Assembly: GCF_014237875.1 (NCBI RefSeq)
Contig: NZ_JACJVJ010000002.1
Coordinates: 1,129,699 to 1,193,698, forward strand
Direction: 5' to 3'
From: Parasphingopyxis marina
GTDB lineage: Bacteria; Pseudomonadota; Alphaproteobacteria; Sphingomonadales; Sphingomonadaceae
DNA length: 64,000 nucleotides
The notes below the pieces were generated by a model. That model was not told the DNA's origin. It was given only the letters and a program-made list of their open reading frames with translations, and did not search any database. The position numbers and the translations under genes are program-made. Below are positions 49,817-57,934 of this stretch, piece by piece; within the stretch, counting starts at the first letter, position 1; every line of letters begins with the position of its first letter.

Positions 49817-51157
49817 CTAACGGCTCTGGCGACGCTGCACAGAGCCCTTATGGGCGCCGACGCCGTTCTTGCGACGGTTGCGGTTGCGATTGCGGCTCTC
49901 GCCATCGCTGCGACCGCCGCCATTGCCTTGCGGCTTGCCGTGACGGGGCCGGCCGCGGCCATTGCCGCCCGAATTTTCCGACTTGCGCGGGGCCGCCTTG
50001 GGCAGCTCCGCCGCCTTCGCGACAAAACCCTCGGGCAGCTCGCGCTTTTCGAGGCGCACCCCGGTCAGCTTCTCGATCGAGCGCAGATATTGCCGCTCGT
50101 CCGCGTCGTTGACGTAGGAAATCGCGACACCGCTGGCTCCGGCCCGCGCCGTCCGACCGATACGGTGGACATATTGTTCCGCGACATTGGGCATGTCGAA
50201 ATTGAAGACATGGCTGACGGCCGGAATGTCGATGCCGCGCGCGGCGATGTCGGTCGCAACCAGGTAGCGGATATCGCCCGAACGGAACGAGCGCATCGCG
50301 GCTTCGCGCTGCGGCTGGCTCTTGTTGCCGTGAATCGCGGCGGCGCGGATGCCCGCCCCGGCCAGGAAACGCACGATCTTGTCGGCGCCATGCTTGGTGC
50401 GGGAAAAGATCAGCGCGCGTTCGATTTCCTCGTCGCGCAGCGTGAGGGTCAGCAGGGCCTGCTTCTCATTCTGGCGGACGAAGGTTGCATATTGATCGAC
50501 CCGCTCGGCCGTCGTCGCCTGCGGCGCAACCGCGACCTTGACCGGTTCGTGGAGAAAGCCCTTGGCGAGATTCTCGATATTCTTGGGCATCGTCGCCGAG
50601 AAGAACAGGCTCTGCCGTTCTTCGGGCAGCATCTTCTCGATACGCTTGAGCGCATGAATGAAGCCGAGATCAAGCATCTGGTCGGCCTCGTCGAGAACGA
50701 AAATCTCAACCCCGTCCAGACGCAGCGCCTTCTGTTCGATCAGGTCGATCAGCCGGCCGGGCGTGGCGACGAGCACGTCGACGCCGTCCTGCAGCCTGCG
50801 CTTCTGCTTGCCGATCGGTACGCCGCCGAAAACGGTGGTGATCGAAAGCGTCATATATTTGGCATAGCCGAGCATATTCTCGGCAATCTGGCTCGCCAGC
50901 TCGCGGGTCGGCGAGAGCACGAGCATCCGGCACGACTTGCCCAGCCGCGAAACGGGATTCTGGAAAAGATAGTCGAGCGAAGGCAGCGCGAAAGCGGCCG
51001 TCTTGCCAGTGCCGGTCTGCGCGATGCCGCACAGATCGCGGCCTTCGAGCAGGGGCGGGATCGCCTGCGCCTGGATCGGCGTCGGCGTGTCGTAGTTTTT
51101 CGCGCTCAGGGCGCGCTGAAGCGGTTCGGCAAGGCCGAGTTCGGAAAAGGTTTTCAA
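49817..51157 (-). CDS. rhlE: DEAD-box RNA helicase, RhlE type
   Basis: A 446-residue ATP-dependent RNA helicase. Motifs in order: Q motif (YDTPTPIQAQAIPPLLEGRD), I (AQTGTGKTAAF), Ia (PTRELASQ), GG and TPGR, II (VLDEADQMLD), III (SAT), IV-VI ending in YVHRIGRTARAG. The C-terminal tail is Gly/Arg/Asn-rich and basic (RNRNRNRRKNG), as in RhlE proteins that act on ribosome assembly or RNA decay. Its 5' region is a 435-bp gap shared with divergent nfuA; long leaders are common for cold-regulated helicases. Confidence 0.95.
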   Translation of the reverse strand: MKTFSELGLAEPLQRALSAKNYDTPTPIQAQAIPPLLEGRDLCGIAQTGTGKTAAFALPSLDYLFQNPVSRLGKSCRMLVLSPTRELASQIAENMLGYAKYMTLSITTVFGGVPIGKQKRRLQDGVDVLVATPGRLIDLIEQKALRLDGVEIFVLDEADQMLDLGFIHALKRIEKMLPEERQSLFFSATMPKNIENLAKGFLHEPVKVAVAPQATTAERVDQYATFVRQNEKQALLTLTLRDEEIERALIFSRTKHGADKIVRFLAGAGIRAAAIHGNKSQPQREAAMRSFRSGDIRYLVATDIAARGIDIPAVSHVFNFDMPNVAEQYVHRIGRTARAGASGVAISYVNDADERQYLRSIEKLTGVRLEKRELPEGFVAKAAELPKAAPRKSENSGGNGRGRPRHGKPQGNGGGRSDGESRNRNRNRRKNGVGAHKGSVQRRQSR

Positions 51158-51592
51158 AATAATGACTCACAATTGATGCGAGAGGCGGACGCACGCCAGC
51201 ATTACGGGCGCGCAACCGCATATCGCGGGTTACGAAACGACCCGCGTGATAAGGGAAGCCTCAAGAAATATTGGCGCGTGCTGGTCCGGCCGGTTTCGCT
51301 GGAAAGCGAACGCTCACGCTGCCGGATATGCAAAGACAACATGGTGCCTCTGTGCTGCGCTGCGGCGTATATGGGCAAGATTGCCCGAATAAGCAAGGAA
51401 ATTACGCGTTCGCATTAAATTGCTTCGCCGGCTGCGCCCGTAACCGGGCATATCCTCCAGCACCGCTTCATCGCATGATCGATCTTGGCGGCCAGCCGGA
51501 CCAGTGATCGAATAGCCCCGCCATCGGCGCCCCAAGCAAAGATCGCCGCCCTTCCCCTTGATCGCGCGCGCCAAGGGGGCCATGTCTTTCCC
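51158..51592. other. 435-bp intergenic region between rhlE and nfuA
   Basis: No reading frame with credible codon usage and no tRNA or strong hairpin is visible. The region should contain the promoters of the two divergent genes and possibly a long rhlE leader, because the half next to rhlE is richer in AT. Confidence 0.5.
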
Positions 51593-52162
51593 ATGCTTAT
51601 CGAAACCGAAACCACGCCCAATCCGGCGACCCTCAAATTCATGCCTGGACAGCCGGTGATGACCGGCGGCACGCGCGATTTCGCCGCGCCCGAAGAGGCC
51701 GAAGCCTCGCCGCTGGCCGAAGCGCTGTTCAACCATGGCGATGTCACCGGCGTGTTTTTCGGCGGCGATTTCATCTCCGTAACCGCCGCCCCCGGCGTCG
51801 ACTGGGCGGACCTGAAGCCCGACGTGCTGGCCGTGCTGCTCGATCATTTCGCGAGCGGCGCGCCGCTGTTCAAGCCGGGCAGTGCCGCCGAAATCGCGGT
51901 ACCGGCCGAAACGATCGACGACGATCCCGAAGACGCCGAGATCGTGGCGCAGATACGCGAGCTGATCGATACGCGCGTTCGCCCCGCCGTCGCGCGCGAC
52001 GGCGGCGATATCGTCTATCGCGGCTTCCAGCAGGGCAAGGTCTTCCTGCAGATGCAGGGCGCCTGTTCGGGCTGCCCGTCATCGACCGCCACCCTGAAAC
52101 AGGGGATCGAGCAGCTGCTCAAACATTATGTTCCCGAAGTGACCGAAGTCCGCGCCGTCTGA
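51593..52162 (+). CDS. nfuA: Fe-S cluster carrier NfuA-like protein
   Basis: A 189-residue iron-sulfur carrier with an Nfu N-terminal domain (TPNPATLKFMPGQPVM) and a C-terminal NifU-like domain whose CxxC is in MQGACSGCPSSTATLKQGIE. The ATG at 51593 gives the conserved MLIETETTPNP start. Alphaproteobacterial homologues deliver clusters to target enzymes; candidates in this window are SdhB and MiaB, but that link is inference. A RutE-like gene follows after 29 bp. Confidence 0.96.
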   Translation: MLIETETTPNPATLKFMPGQPVMTGGTRDFAAPEEAEASPLAEALFNHGDVTGVFFGGDFISVTAAPGVDWADLKPDVLAVLLDHFASGAPLFKPGSAAEIAVPAETIDDDPEDAEIVAQIRELIDTRVRPAVARDGGDIVYRGFQQGKVFLQMQGACSGCPSSTATLKQGIEQLLKHYVPEVTEVRAV

Positions 52163-52191
52163 CGCTGCGAGCGCCCGAAAGGAATCCTCCC

Positions 52192-52782
52192 ATGGCAAAG
52201 CCGATTTCCGCCGCAGCCCTCGACACGATTTTCCGCAACGCCCGGACCTACAACGGGTATCAGGACAAGCCGGTAACCGAAGAGCATATCCGGAAGATCT
52301 ACGAGCTTCTCAAAATGGGGCCGACATCGGCCAACCAGCATCCCGGCCGCTTCGTCTGGTGCCTGAGCCAGGAAGCGAAGGACAAGCTCGCCGATTGCGC
52401 GGGCGGCGCCAATCCGCCGAAGATCAAGGCGGCGCCCGCCGCCGTCATCATCGGCATGGACCCCGATTTTCACGAACATCTGCCCTGGCTCTTCCCCCAT
52501 GCCGACGCCAAGAGCTGGTTCGACGGCGATCCCGAGAACCGGATGGAGCATGCCTTTCGCAACTCTTCCTTGCAGGGCGCCTATTTCATCATCGCGGCGC
52601 GCGCCATCGGCCTCGATACGGGGCCGATGTCGGGCTTCGACGCCGCCAAGGTGAATGCCGAATTTTTCGCCGGCACCAACTACAAGGTGAATTTCATTTC
52701 GACGCTCGGCTATGGCGATCCGGAGACGATCTTCGATCGCTCGCCGCGCCCCGCATTCGAAAAATTCAACGTCGTCCTCTGA
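52192..52782 (+). CDS. Malonic semialdehyde reductase RutE-like nitroreductase
   Basis: A 196-residue FMN-dependent nitroreductase-fold protein. ARTYNGYQDKPVTEEHIRKIYELLKMGPTSANQHPGRF is the RutE/HadB-type N-terminus, and IAARAIGLDTGPMSGFDAAKV the central block. Known RutE reduces malonic semialdehyde in pyrimidine degradation, but no rut genes are nearby. AAAGGAATCC precedes the ATG. tsaB starts ten bases after its stop. Confidence 0.92.
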   Translation: MAKPISAAALDTIFRNARTYNGYQDKPVTEEHIRKIYELLKMGPTSANQHPGRFVWCLSQEAKDKLADCAGGANPPKIKAAPAAVIIGMDPDFHEHLPWLFPHADAKSWFDGDPENRMEHAFRNSSLQGAYFIIAARAIGLDTGPMSGFDAAKVNAEFFAGTNYKVNFISTLGYGDPETIFDRSPRPAFEKFNVVL

Positions 52783-52792
52783 CGACGCGCGG

Positions 52793-53407
52793 ATGCTGCT
52801 CGCGATCGATACCGCGACCGACGCCTGCTCGGTAGCCCTGTTCGACGGCGAAACGCTGGTCGCCCGGGCCCATGAAATCACCGGCCGCGGCCATGCCGAA
52901 CGGCTGGTGCCGATGATCGCCGCGCTGCCCGAAGGCGGGCGGGCGGATACGATCCTCGTCGATTGCGGGCCGGGCAGTTTCACCGGATTGCGGGTCGGCC
53001 TCGCCACGGCGCGCGCGCTCGGCCTCGGCTGGAGCGCCGAAGTCCATGGTTACTCTTCCCTTGCGCTGATGGCCGCAATGGCCTTTGCCAAAGCCGATAC
53101 GCCCGATAGATTGGCGGTAACGATTCTCGGAGGGCATGGGGAAATGTTCGTCCAGCGCTTCACGACCGATCCGTTCGCGGAAATCGCGCCGCTCGCCTCG
53201 CTGACGCCCGAGGCGGCCGTTGCCGTGATCGACGAACCGCTGCTCCTCGGCAATGCCGCTGCGCAGCTCGCCGCGCTGGCCGGAAAAGGGGACGCGATCG
53301 ACCTGCTACCCGACGCGGCCAAGGCGCCGCTCCTGCCGCATGCTTTCCGCAGCCTGCCCCCCCACCCCATCTATGGCCGCGCCCCCGATGCGCGCCCGTC
53401 GCAATGA
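52793..53407 (+). CDS. tsaB: tRNA threonylcarbamoyladenosine biosynthesis protein TsaB
   Basis: A 204-residue ASKHA-fold partner of TsaD in making t6A37 of tRNA. It starts MLLAIDTATDACSVALF, has GRGHAERLVPMI and the conserved DCGPGSFTGLRVGLATARAL. The ATG at 52793 matches the family N-terminus; the longer frame overlaps the nitroreductase gene. Its stop overlaps the rimI ATG (ATGA). Confidence 0.96.
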   Translation: MLLAIDTATDACSVALFDGETLVARAHEITGRGHAERLVPMIAALPEGGRADTILVDCGPGSFTGLRVGLATARALGLGWSAEVHGYSSLALMAAMAFAKADTPDRLAVTILGGHGEMFVQRFTTDPFAEIAPLASLTPEAAVAVIDEPLLLGNAAAQLAALAGKGDAIDLLPDAAKAPLLPHAFRSLPPHPIYGRAPDARPSQ

Positions 53408-53895
53408 GCCTGCTTGCCGGCAAACCCCGCCTGGTGGCGGATGTCGAGAGCGACGATCTCGATGCGATCATGACGGTGATGAGCGACGCCTTCGATCCGG
53501 AATTCGGCGAAGGCTGGTCGCGCGCGCAGTGCAACGGAATGCTGGGCAATCGCAGTTGCTGGATCGACGTGATGCGAGTCGAGGGCGAACCGGCCGGATT
53601 TACATTGTCGCGAATGATCGTCGACGAGGCCGAACTTTTGCTGATCGCCGTGCGATCCGAATATCGCGGCCAGGGAATCGGACGCGAATTGCTGCAACGT
53701 ACCTGTATTGCCGCAGCATCGCGCGGCGCACGGCGGCTGCATCTTGAAGTTCGCGATGGTAACGACGCTGCGCTTCTGTATCGCAGCATGGGTTTCGAAC
53801 AAATCGGCCTGCGCAAAAACTATTATCGCGGTCGCGGCGGAAATCTATTCGACGCGATTACATTGGCGCTCGATCTGCAATCTCGAAAAGCCTAG
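53404..53895 (+). CDS. rimI: Ribosomal protein S18 alanine N-acetyltransferase RimI-like
   Basis: A 163-residue GNAT acetyltransferase. The acetyl-CoA pyrophosphate loop is in IAVRSEYRGQGIGRELLQRT, followed by LHLEVRDGNDAALLYRSMGFEQIGLRKNYY, the typical RimI C-terminal block. The usual target is the N-terminus of S18. Coupling to tsaB by ATGA is a conserved bacterial arrangement. Confidence 0.93.
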   Translation: MSLLAGKPRLVADVESDDLDAIMTVMSDAFDPEFGEGWSRAQCNGMLGNRSCWIDVMRVEGEPAGFTLSRMIVDEAELLLIAVRSEYRGQGIGRELLQRTCIAAASRGARRLHLEVRDGNDAALLYRSMGFEQIGLRKNYYRGRGGNLFDAITLALDLQSRKA

Positions 53896-53940
53896 TATTA
53901 TATCCAAAAGCTGTTGATTTATGTTCGATACGCTGACATG
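53894..53940. promoter_or_regulatory. AT-rich stretch upstream of mucR
   Basis: This stretch before mucR is much richer in AT than its surroundings, with TATTATAT and TTGATTTATG. MucR proteins bind AT-rich DNA and repress their own genes in related bacteria, so this is a plausible promoter and operator. No defined boxes can be assigned. Confidence 0.35.
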
Positions 53941-53997
53941 GCGCTTTCGAACCAAAATGGACCAAAGTGGTCGCCAGCCAGCAAGCAGGGAAATGCA

Positions 53998-54420
53998 ATG
54001 ACCGATACCGTGGATATGACAGAAACCTTGATTACGCTCACCGCCGATATTGTCTCGGCGCATGTGAGCAACAACAGCGTCGCGGTTTCCGATCTGCCGC
54101 TTATTATCCAGAGCGTCCACACCGCGCTCACGGCGCTCGAGGAAAATAACGCACCCGAAGAAAAGCCCGAACCGGCGGTATCTATCCGTTCCTCGATCAA
54201 GCCCGATTATATCGTCTGCCTGGAAGACGGGAAGAAGCTGAAGATGCTCAAGCGGCACCTGATGACGCATTATCAGATGACCCCCGACGACTATCGCCAG
54301 AAATGGGGCCTGCCCGCCGATTATCCGATGGTTTCGCCCAACTATGCCGAGCAACGCCGCAAACTGGCCAAGAAAATCGGCCTCGGCCGCAAGCCCGGAA
54401 CCCGCGTTAAGCGCAAGTAG
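53998..54420 (+). CDS. mucR: MucR/Ros-family zinc-finger transcriptional regulator
   Basis: A 140-residue DNA-binding protein. Residues about 1-60 form the oligomerising N-terminus (ETLITLTADIVSAHVSNNSV). The zinc finger region is YIVCLEDGKKLKMLKRHLMTHY: one Cys, an Asp where a second Cys would sit, then two His, a variant known in this family. The conserved PDDYRQKWGLPADYPMV and basic KKIGLGRK follow. MucR proteins control envelope, exopolysaccharide and cell-cycle genes. I start at the ATG at 53998 behind AGCAGGGAA. Confidence 0.93.
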   Translation: MTDTVDMTETLITLTADIVSAHVSNNSVAVSDLPLIIQSVHTALTALEENNAPEEKPEPAVSIRSSIKPDYIVCLEDGKKLKMLKRHLMTHYQMTPDDYRQKWGLPADYPMVSPNYAEQRRKLAKKIGLGRKPGTRVKRK

Positions 54421-54446
54421 ATTGCGCTTCACCGCGAAGACGGGAA

Positions 54447-54482
54447 ACGGGCGGCCACGGCAACGGGCCGCCCGTCCCTTTT
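54447..54482 (+). terminator. Rho-independent terminator after mucR
   Basis: ACGGGCGGCC (54447-54456) and GGCCGCCCGT (54466-54475) form a perfect ten-base GC-rich stem with a nine-base loop, followed by CCCTTTT. It lies 27 bp after the mucR stop and separates mucR from fur. Confidence 0.85.
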
Positions 54483-54513
54483 CAGCCCCCTCGTTATTCA
54501 CTAAGCAGGCTTC

Positions 54514-54936
54514 ATGAACCGCAAGATCGACATCGAAGCGCTATGCGCAGAGAAAGGCCTTCGTATCACCGAGCAGCGCCGGGTTATCGCCCGCGTGCTC
54601 TCCGAAGCCGAAGATCATCCCGATGTCGAATCGCTGCACGAACGCGCCTCGGCCATCGACAGCGGTATCTCGATCGCCACCGTCTATCGCACGGTACGCC
54701 TGTTCGAAGAGGCGGGAATCCTCGAACGCCACGATTTCGGCGATGGCCGCGCCCGCTATGAAGCCGCCGCCGAAGATCATCACGATCATCTGATCGACGT
54801 CGAGACCGGCAAGGTGATCGAGTTCGTCGACGAAGAGCTGGAAGAGCTCCAGCGGCGCATCGCCGAAAAGCTCGGCTATCGGCTCGTCGATCATCGGATG
54901 GAGCTTTACGGCGTGTCGCGCAGTCGCGACGGCTAG
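54514..54936 (+). CDS. fur: Ferric uptake regulator family protein
   Basis: A 140-residue Fur-fold repressor: winged helix (GLRITEQRRVIARVLSEAEDHPDVESLHERA, ISIATVYRTVRLFEEAGIL) and dimerisation domain with the metal-site DHHDHLIDVETGKVIEF. The C-terminal CxxC zinc site of E. coli Fur is absent, as in many alphaproteobacterial Fur proteins, which may sense Fe or Mn. Start behind the mucR terminator; plsC follows 15 bp downstream. Confidence 0.93.
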   Translation: MNRKIDIEALCAEKGLRITEQRRVIARVLSEAEDHPDVESLHERASAIDSGISIATVYRTVRLFEEAGILERHDFGDGRARYEAAAEDHHDHLIDVETGKVIEFVDEELEELQRRIAEKLGYRLVDHRMELYGVSRSRDG

Positions 54937-54951
54937 AAACGGCATATCGCG

Positions 54952-55686
54952 TTGCCGCGTTTCCTTTTCCGCTGCGCCTGGCTCGTCGGGCTCATTCTGG
55001 TCTGCGTACCCCTGCACCTGCTCTGGCGGCTGTTCCGCTTGCGCTCGCCCTGGCCCCGGCGTTTTCTCGGCTGGTGCGCGCGCGCCGCGGGCATGCGCGC
55101 GACGATCATCGGCGAGCGCGCGCCGGGCACGGTCCTGTTCGCCGCCAACCATCAAAGCTGGATGGACATCCTCCTCATCGGCGGCGCAACCGGCGCCTCG
55201 TTTGTCGCCAAGGAAAGCGTGCGCAAATGGCCGATCGCCGGCTGGCTCGCGACGATGGTCGGCACCATCTATATCGCCAATAGCGACCGCAAGGCCGCCG
55301 GCGCCCAGGCCGATCGCATCCGCCAGGCACTGGAGAGCGGCACGTCGGTCGCCTTCTTTCCCGAAGGCAAGCTCGACAACGCCACCCTCCTGCCCTTCCG
55401 CCCGGCATTGTTCGGCGCGGCGATCCCGCCGGTCGACCATGTCATGGTCCAGCCGATCGCGATCGATTATGGCGAGGATAGCCAAGACCTGATCTGGCCG
55501 AGCGGAACCCATGCCGGGAGCAACGCGAAAACGATCTTCGCGCGACCCGGCCTCGACGATGTCACCATCTATCTGCTCGATCCGATACCGATCGACGAAC
55601 ATTCCCACCGCCGCGACGTGAGCGCGGCCTGCGAAGACGCCATAGCCCAAGCCCTCGGCGCCTCGGTGAACCGCGAGGCGGCATGA
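54952..55686 (+). CDS. plsC: 1-acyl-sn-glycerol-3-phosphate acyltransferase (first paralogue)
   Basis: A 244-residue membrane-associated PlsC-type acyltransferase. An N-terminal hydrophobic helix (FRCAWLVGLILVCVPLHLLW) is followed by the HX4D site NHQSWMD and by FFPEGKLDNAT, where Lys replaces the usual Thr after PEG. The likely start is a TTG at 54952, 15 bases after fur; an ATG is not available near the conserved N-terminus. Its stop overlaps the ATG of a second plsC gene. Confidence 0.88.
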   Translation: MPRFLFRCAWLVGLILVCVPLHLLWRLFRLRSPWPRRFLGWCARAAGMRATIIGERAPGTVLFAANHQSWMDILLIGGATGASFVAKESVRKWPIAGWLATMVGTIYIANSDRKAAGAQADRIRQALESGTSVAFFPEGKLDNATLLPFRPALFGAAIPPVDHVMVQPIAIDYGEDSQDLIWPSGTHAGSNAKTIFARPGLDDVTIYLLDPIPIDEHSHRRDVSAACEDAIAQALGASVNREAA

Positions 55687-56471
55687 GCGCCCAGGCCCCC
55701 GAAACCTATCCGCCGATAGGTTGGTTCGGGCCGGTTCGTTTCGCCATCCGCTTCTCGATGATGGTCGGGCTGCTGCTGCTCTGTGTGCCGCTCCATTACC
55801 TGTGGCGGCTGTTCGGTTATATCTCGCCCTGGCCGCCGCGTTTCCTCGCCGGCATTGCCTGGATCTGCAACGTTCGCGTGACGAAGGAAGGCGTGCGGCT
55901 GAAGGAGAACGTCTTCTACGTCTCCAACCATCTCAGCTGGCTCGATATCCCGATCGTCGGTGGTTACACCCATGCCGCCTTCGTGGCGCAGGACGGAATC
56001 GCCAAATGGCCGGTGATCGGCTGGCTCGCCTCGCTCAATCATACGATCTTCGTTTCCCGCGGCGACCGGCTGGGCGTTTCGGCGCAGATCGAGCAGCTAA
56101 AAGAGGCGCTGCACGACCACCAGCCGGTGACGATATTCCCCGAGGGCACGACCACCGACGGCACCAGCCTCCTGCCCTTCAAGCCGGCGCTGTTCGCGGT
56201 GCTGACCCCCCCGCCGCGGCCGATGATGGTGCAGCCGGTGCTGCTCGATTTCTACGGACGCGGCGCCGAATTCGCCTGGGTCGGGGAAGAGGGCGCACCG
56301 CATAATGCCTGGCGGGTGCTGTGCCGGCGCGACATGATCCCGGTACGGATCGTGTTCCTCGATCCCTTCGATCCGGTGCAATGCAACGACCGCAAGGAAA
56401 TTGCGGCAACCGCCCGCGAGCAGATCCGCCGGGCGCTCTCCGCTTCTCTTGGCGGCAAGCCTGTCCTATAG
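55683..56471 (+). CDS. plsC: 1-acyl-sn-glycerol-3-phosphate acyltransferase (second paralogue)
   Basis: A 262-residue PlsC-type enzyme. A hydrophobic N-terminal helix (IRFSMMVGLLLLCVPLHYLW) precedes the catalytic NHLSWLD and the canonical IFPEGTTTDGTSLLPFKPALF. The start overlaps the first paralogue (ATGA), suggesting a tandem duplication; both have similar N-terminal helices and lengths. Either could make phosphatidic acid or act on ornithine or sphingolipid precursors. Confidence 0.92.
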   Translation: MSAQAPETYPPIGWFGPVRFAIRFSMMVGLLLLCVPLHYLWRLFGYISPWPPRFLAGIAWICNVRVTKEGVRLKENVFYVSNHLSWLDIPIVGGYTHAAFVAQDGIAKWPVIGWLASLNHTIFVSRGDRLGVSAQIEQLKEALHDHQPVTIFPEGTTTDGTSLLPFKPALFAVLTPPPRPMMVQPVLLDFYGRGAEFAWVGEEGAPHNAWRVLCRRDMIPVRIVFLDPFDPVQCNDRKEIAATAREQIRRALSASLGGKPVL

Positions 56472-56480
56472 GCGCGCGCC

Positions 56481-57830
56481 ATGAGTCGAAGCACAAACAA
56501 CCCTACCGGGCCCAAAAGCTATTTCGTCAAAAGCTTCGGCTGCCAGATGAACGTCTATGATGGCGAGCGGATGGCCGAACTTCTCGATGACGAGGGGCTG
56601 GCTGCCGTGGATAACGCGGAAGCGGCCGATCTCGTCATACTCAACACCTGCCATATCCGCGAGAAAGCGGCCGAGAAGGTCTATTCCGATATCGGCCGGC
56701 TGCGCCGCGACGATGGTTCGACGCCGATGATCGCCGTCGCCGGCTGCGTCGCCCAGGCCGAAGGCGCCGAAATCCCGCGCCGCGCCAGGGAAGTCGATAT
56801 CGTTGTCGGCCCGCAGGCCTATCACAACCTGCCCGAACTGGTGGCCAAGGCCGCGAGGGGCGAAGACGCGCTCGATACCGACATGCCCGCGGCATCCAAA
56901 TTCGGAAAGCTTCCCCAGCGCGCCAAGCAGGCGCCCAGCGCCTTCCTTACCGTGCAGGAAGGCTGCGACAAATTCTGCACCTATTGCGTCGTGCCCTATA
57001 CGCGCGGCGCGGAGGTTTCGAGGCCTTGGGGCGCCGTACTCGACGAGGCCAACGCGCTGGCCGATGCGGGCGCGAAGGAAATCACCCTGCTCGGCCAGAA
57101 CGTCAACGCCTGGCAGGCGGAAGACGAGAAGGGCCGCGAGCAGGGCCTGGACGGCCTGATCCACGCGCTCGACCGGATCGAGGGGCTCGAACGCATTCGC
57201 TATACGACCAGCCATCCCAACGACATGACGCAGGGGTTGATCGACGCGCATGGCGAAGTCGGAAAGCTGATGCCCTATCTGCACCTTCCCGTGCAGTCGG
57301 GATCGGACGCGATCCTGAAAGCCATGAACCGCTCGCACAGCGTCGAAAGCTATCTCGCGGTCATCGAACGGGTTCGCGAAGCACGACCCGATATAGCCAT
57401 CTCCGGCGATTTCATCGTCGGGTTCCCCGGCGAGAGCGAGGCGGATTTCGAAGCGACGCTCGAGATCGTTCGCGCCACCCGCTACGCACAGGCCTTCTCG
57501 TTCAAATATAGCGCCCGGCCCGGAACGCCCGCCGCCGACATGGAAGACGTGTTCGTCGCGCCCGAAATCGCCGACGAACGGCTCCAGCGGCTGCAGGCGT
57601 TACTCAATGAACACCAGATCGCCTTCAACCAGGAAACGGTCGGCAAGCGGACGCGGCTGCTGCTAGAACGCGACGGCCGCAAGCCCGGCCAGCGCATCGG
57701 CAAATCGCCTTGGCTGCAATCGGTTCATCTTGAAACCGACGCACCGATCGGCGCGATAATCGACGTCGATATCGTGAGCGCCGGACCGAACAGCCTGGCC
57801 GGGACGCTTCCCGAAAGGGCTGCCGCCTGA
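56481..57830 (+). CDS. miaB: tRNA-2-methylthio-N6-dimethylallyladenosine synthase
   Basis: A 449-residue radical-SAM methylthiotransferase acting on tRNA A37. The N-terminal UPF0004 domain has cluster cysteines in SFGCQMNVYD, LNTCHIREKA and VAGCVAQAEG. The radical-SAM CxxxCxxC is in EGCDKFCTYCVVPYTRG, and the C-terminal TRAM domain ends the protein. Length is normal. It starts nine bases after the second plsC. Confidence 0.97.
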   Translation: MSRSTNNPTGPKSYFVKSFGCQMNVYDGERMAELLDDEGLAAVDNAEAADLVILNTCHIREKAAEKVYSDIGRLRRDDGSTPMIAVAGCVAQAEGAEIPRRAREVDIVVGPQAYHNLPELVAKAARGEDALDTDMPAASKFGKLPQRAKQAPSAFLTVQEGCDKFCTYCVVPYTRGAEVSRPWGAVLDEANALADAGAKEITLLGQNVNAWQAEDEKGREQGLDGLIHALDRIEGLERIRYTTSHPNDMTQGLIDAHGEVGKLMPYLHLPVQSGSDAILKAMNRSHSVESYLAVIERVREARPDIAISGDFIVGFPGESEADFEATLEIVRATRYAQAFSFKYSARPGTPAADMEDVFVAPEIADERLQRLQALLNEHQIAFNQETVGKRTRLLLERDGRKPGQRIGKSPWLQSVHLETDAPIGAIIDVDIVSAGPNSLAGTLPERAAA

Positions 57831-57842
57831 TGCCATCGCGAC

Positions 57843-57921
57843 TTCCTGCGGCGGCAGGAACACAGTGCGCGCTTTTCGACATCTGTGAAGTTTTGAACTG
57901 GATTCCTGCAATGGCAGGAAT
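57843..57921. repeat. Twin identical-stem hairpins upstream of phoH
   Basis: TTCCTGC-GGCG-GCAGGAA (57843-57860) and ATTCCTGC-AATG-GCAGGAAT (57902-57921) are two perfect hairpins with the same seven-base stem and different four-base loops, 41 bp apart. The second ends just before the phoH ribosome-binding site (AAGGAGG at 57924-57930), so in RNA it could affect phoH translation. Confidence 0.85.
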
Positions 57922-57934
57922 ACAAGGAGGCTGA

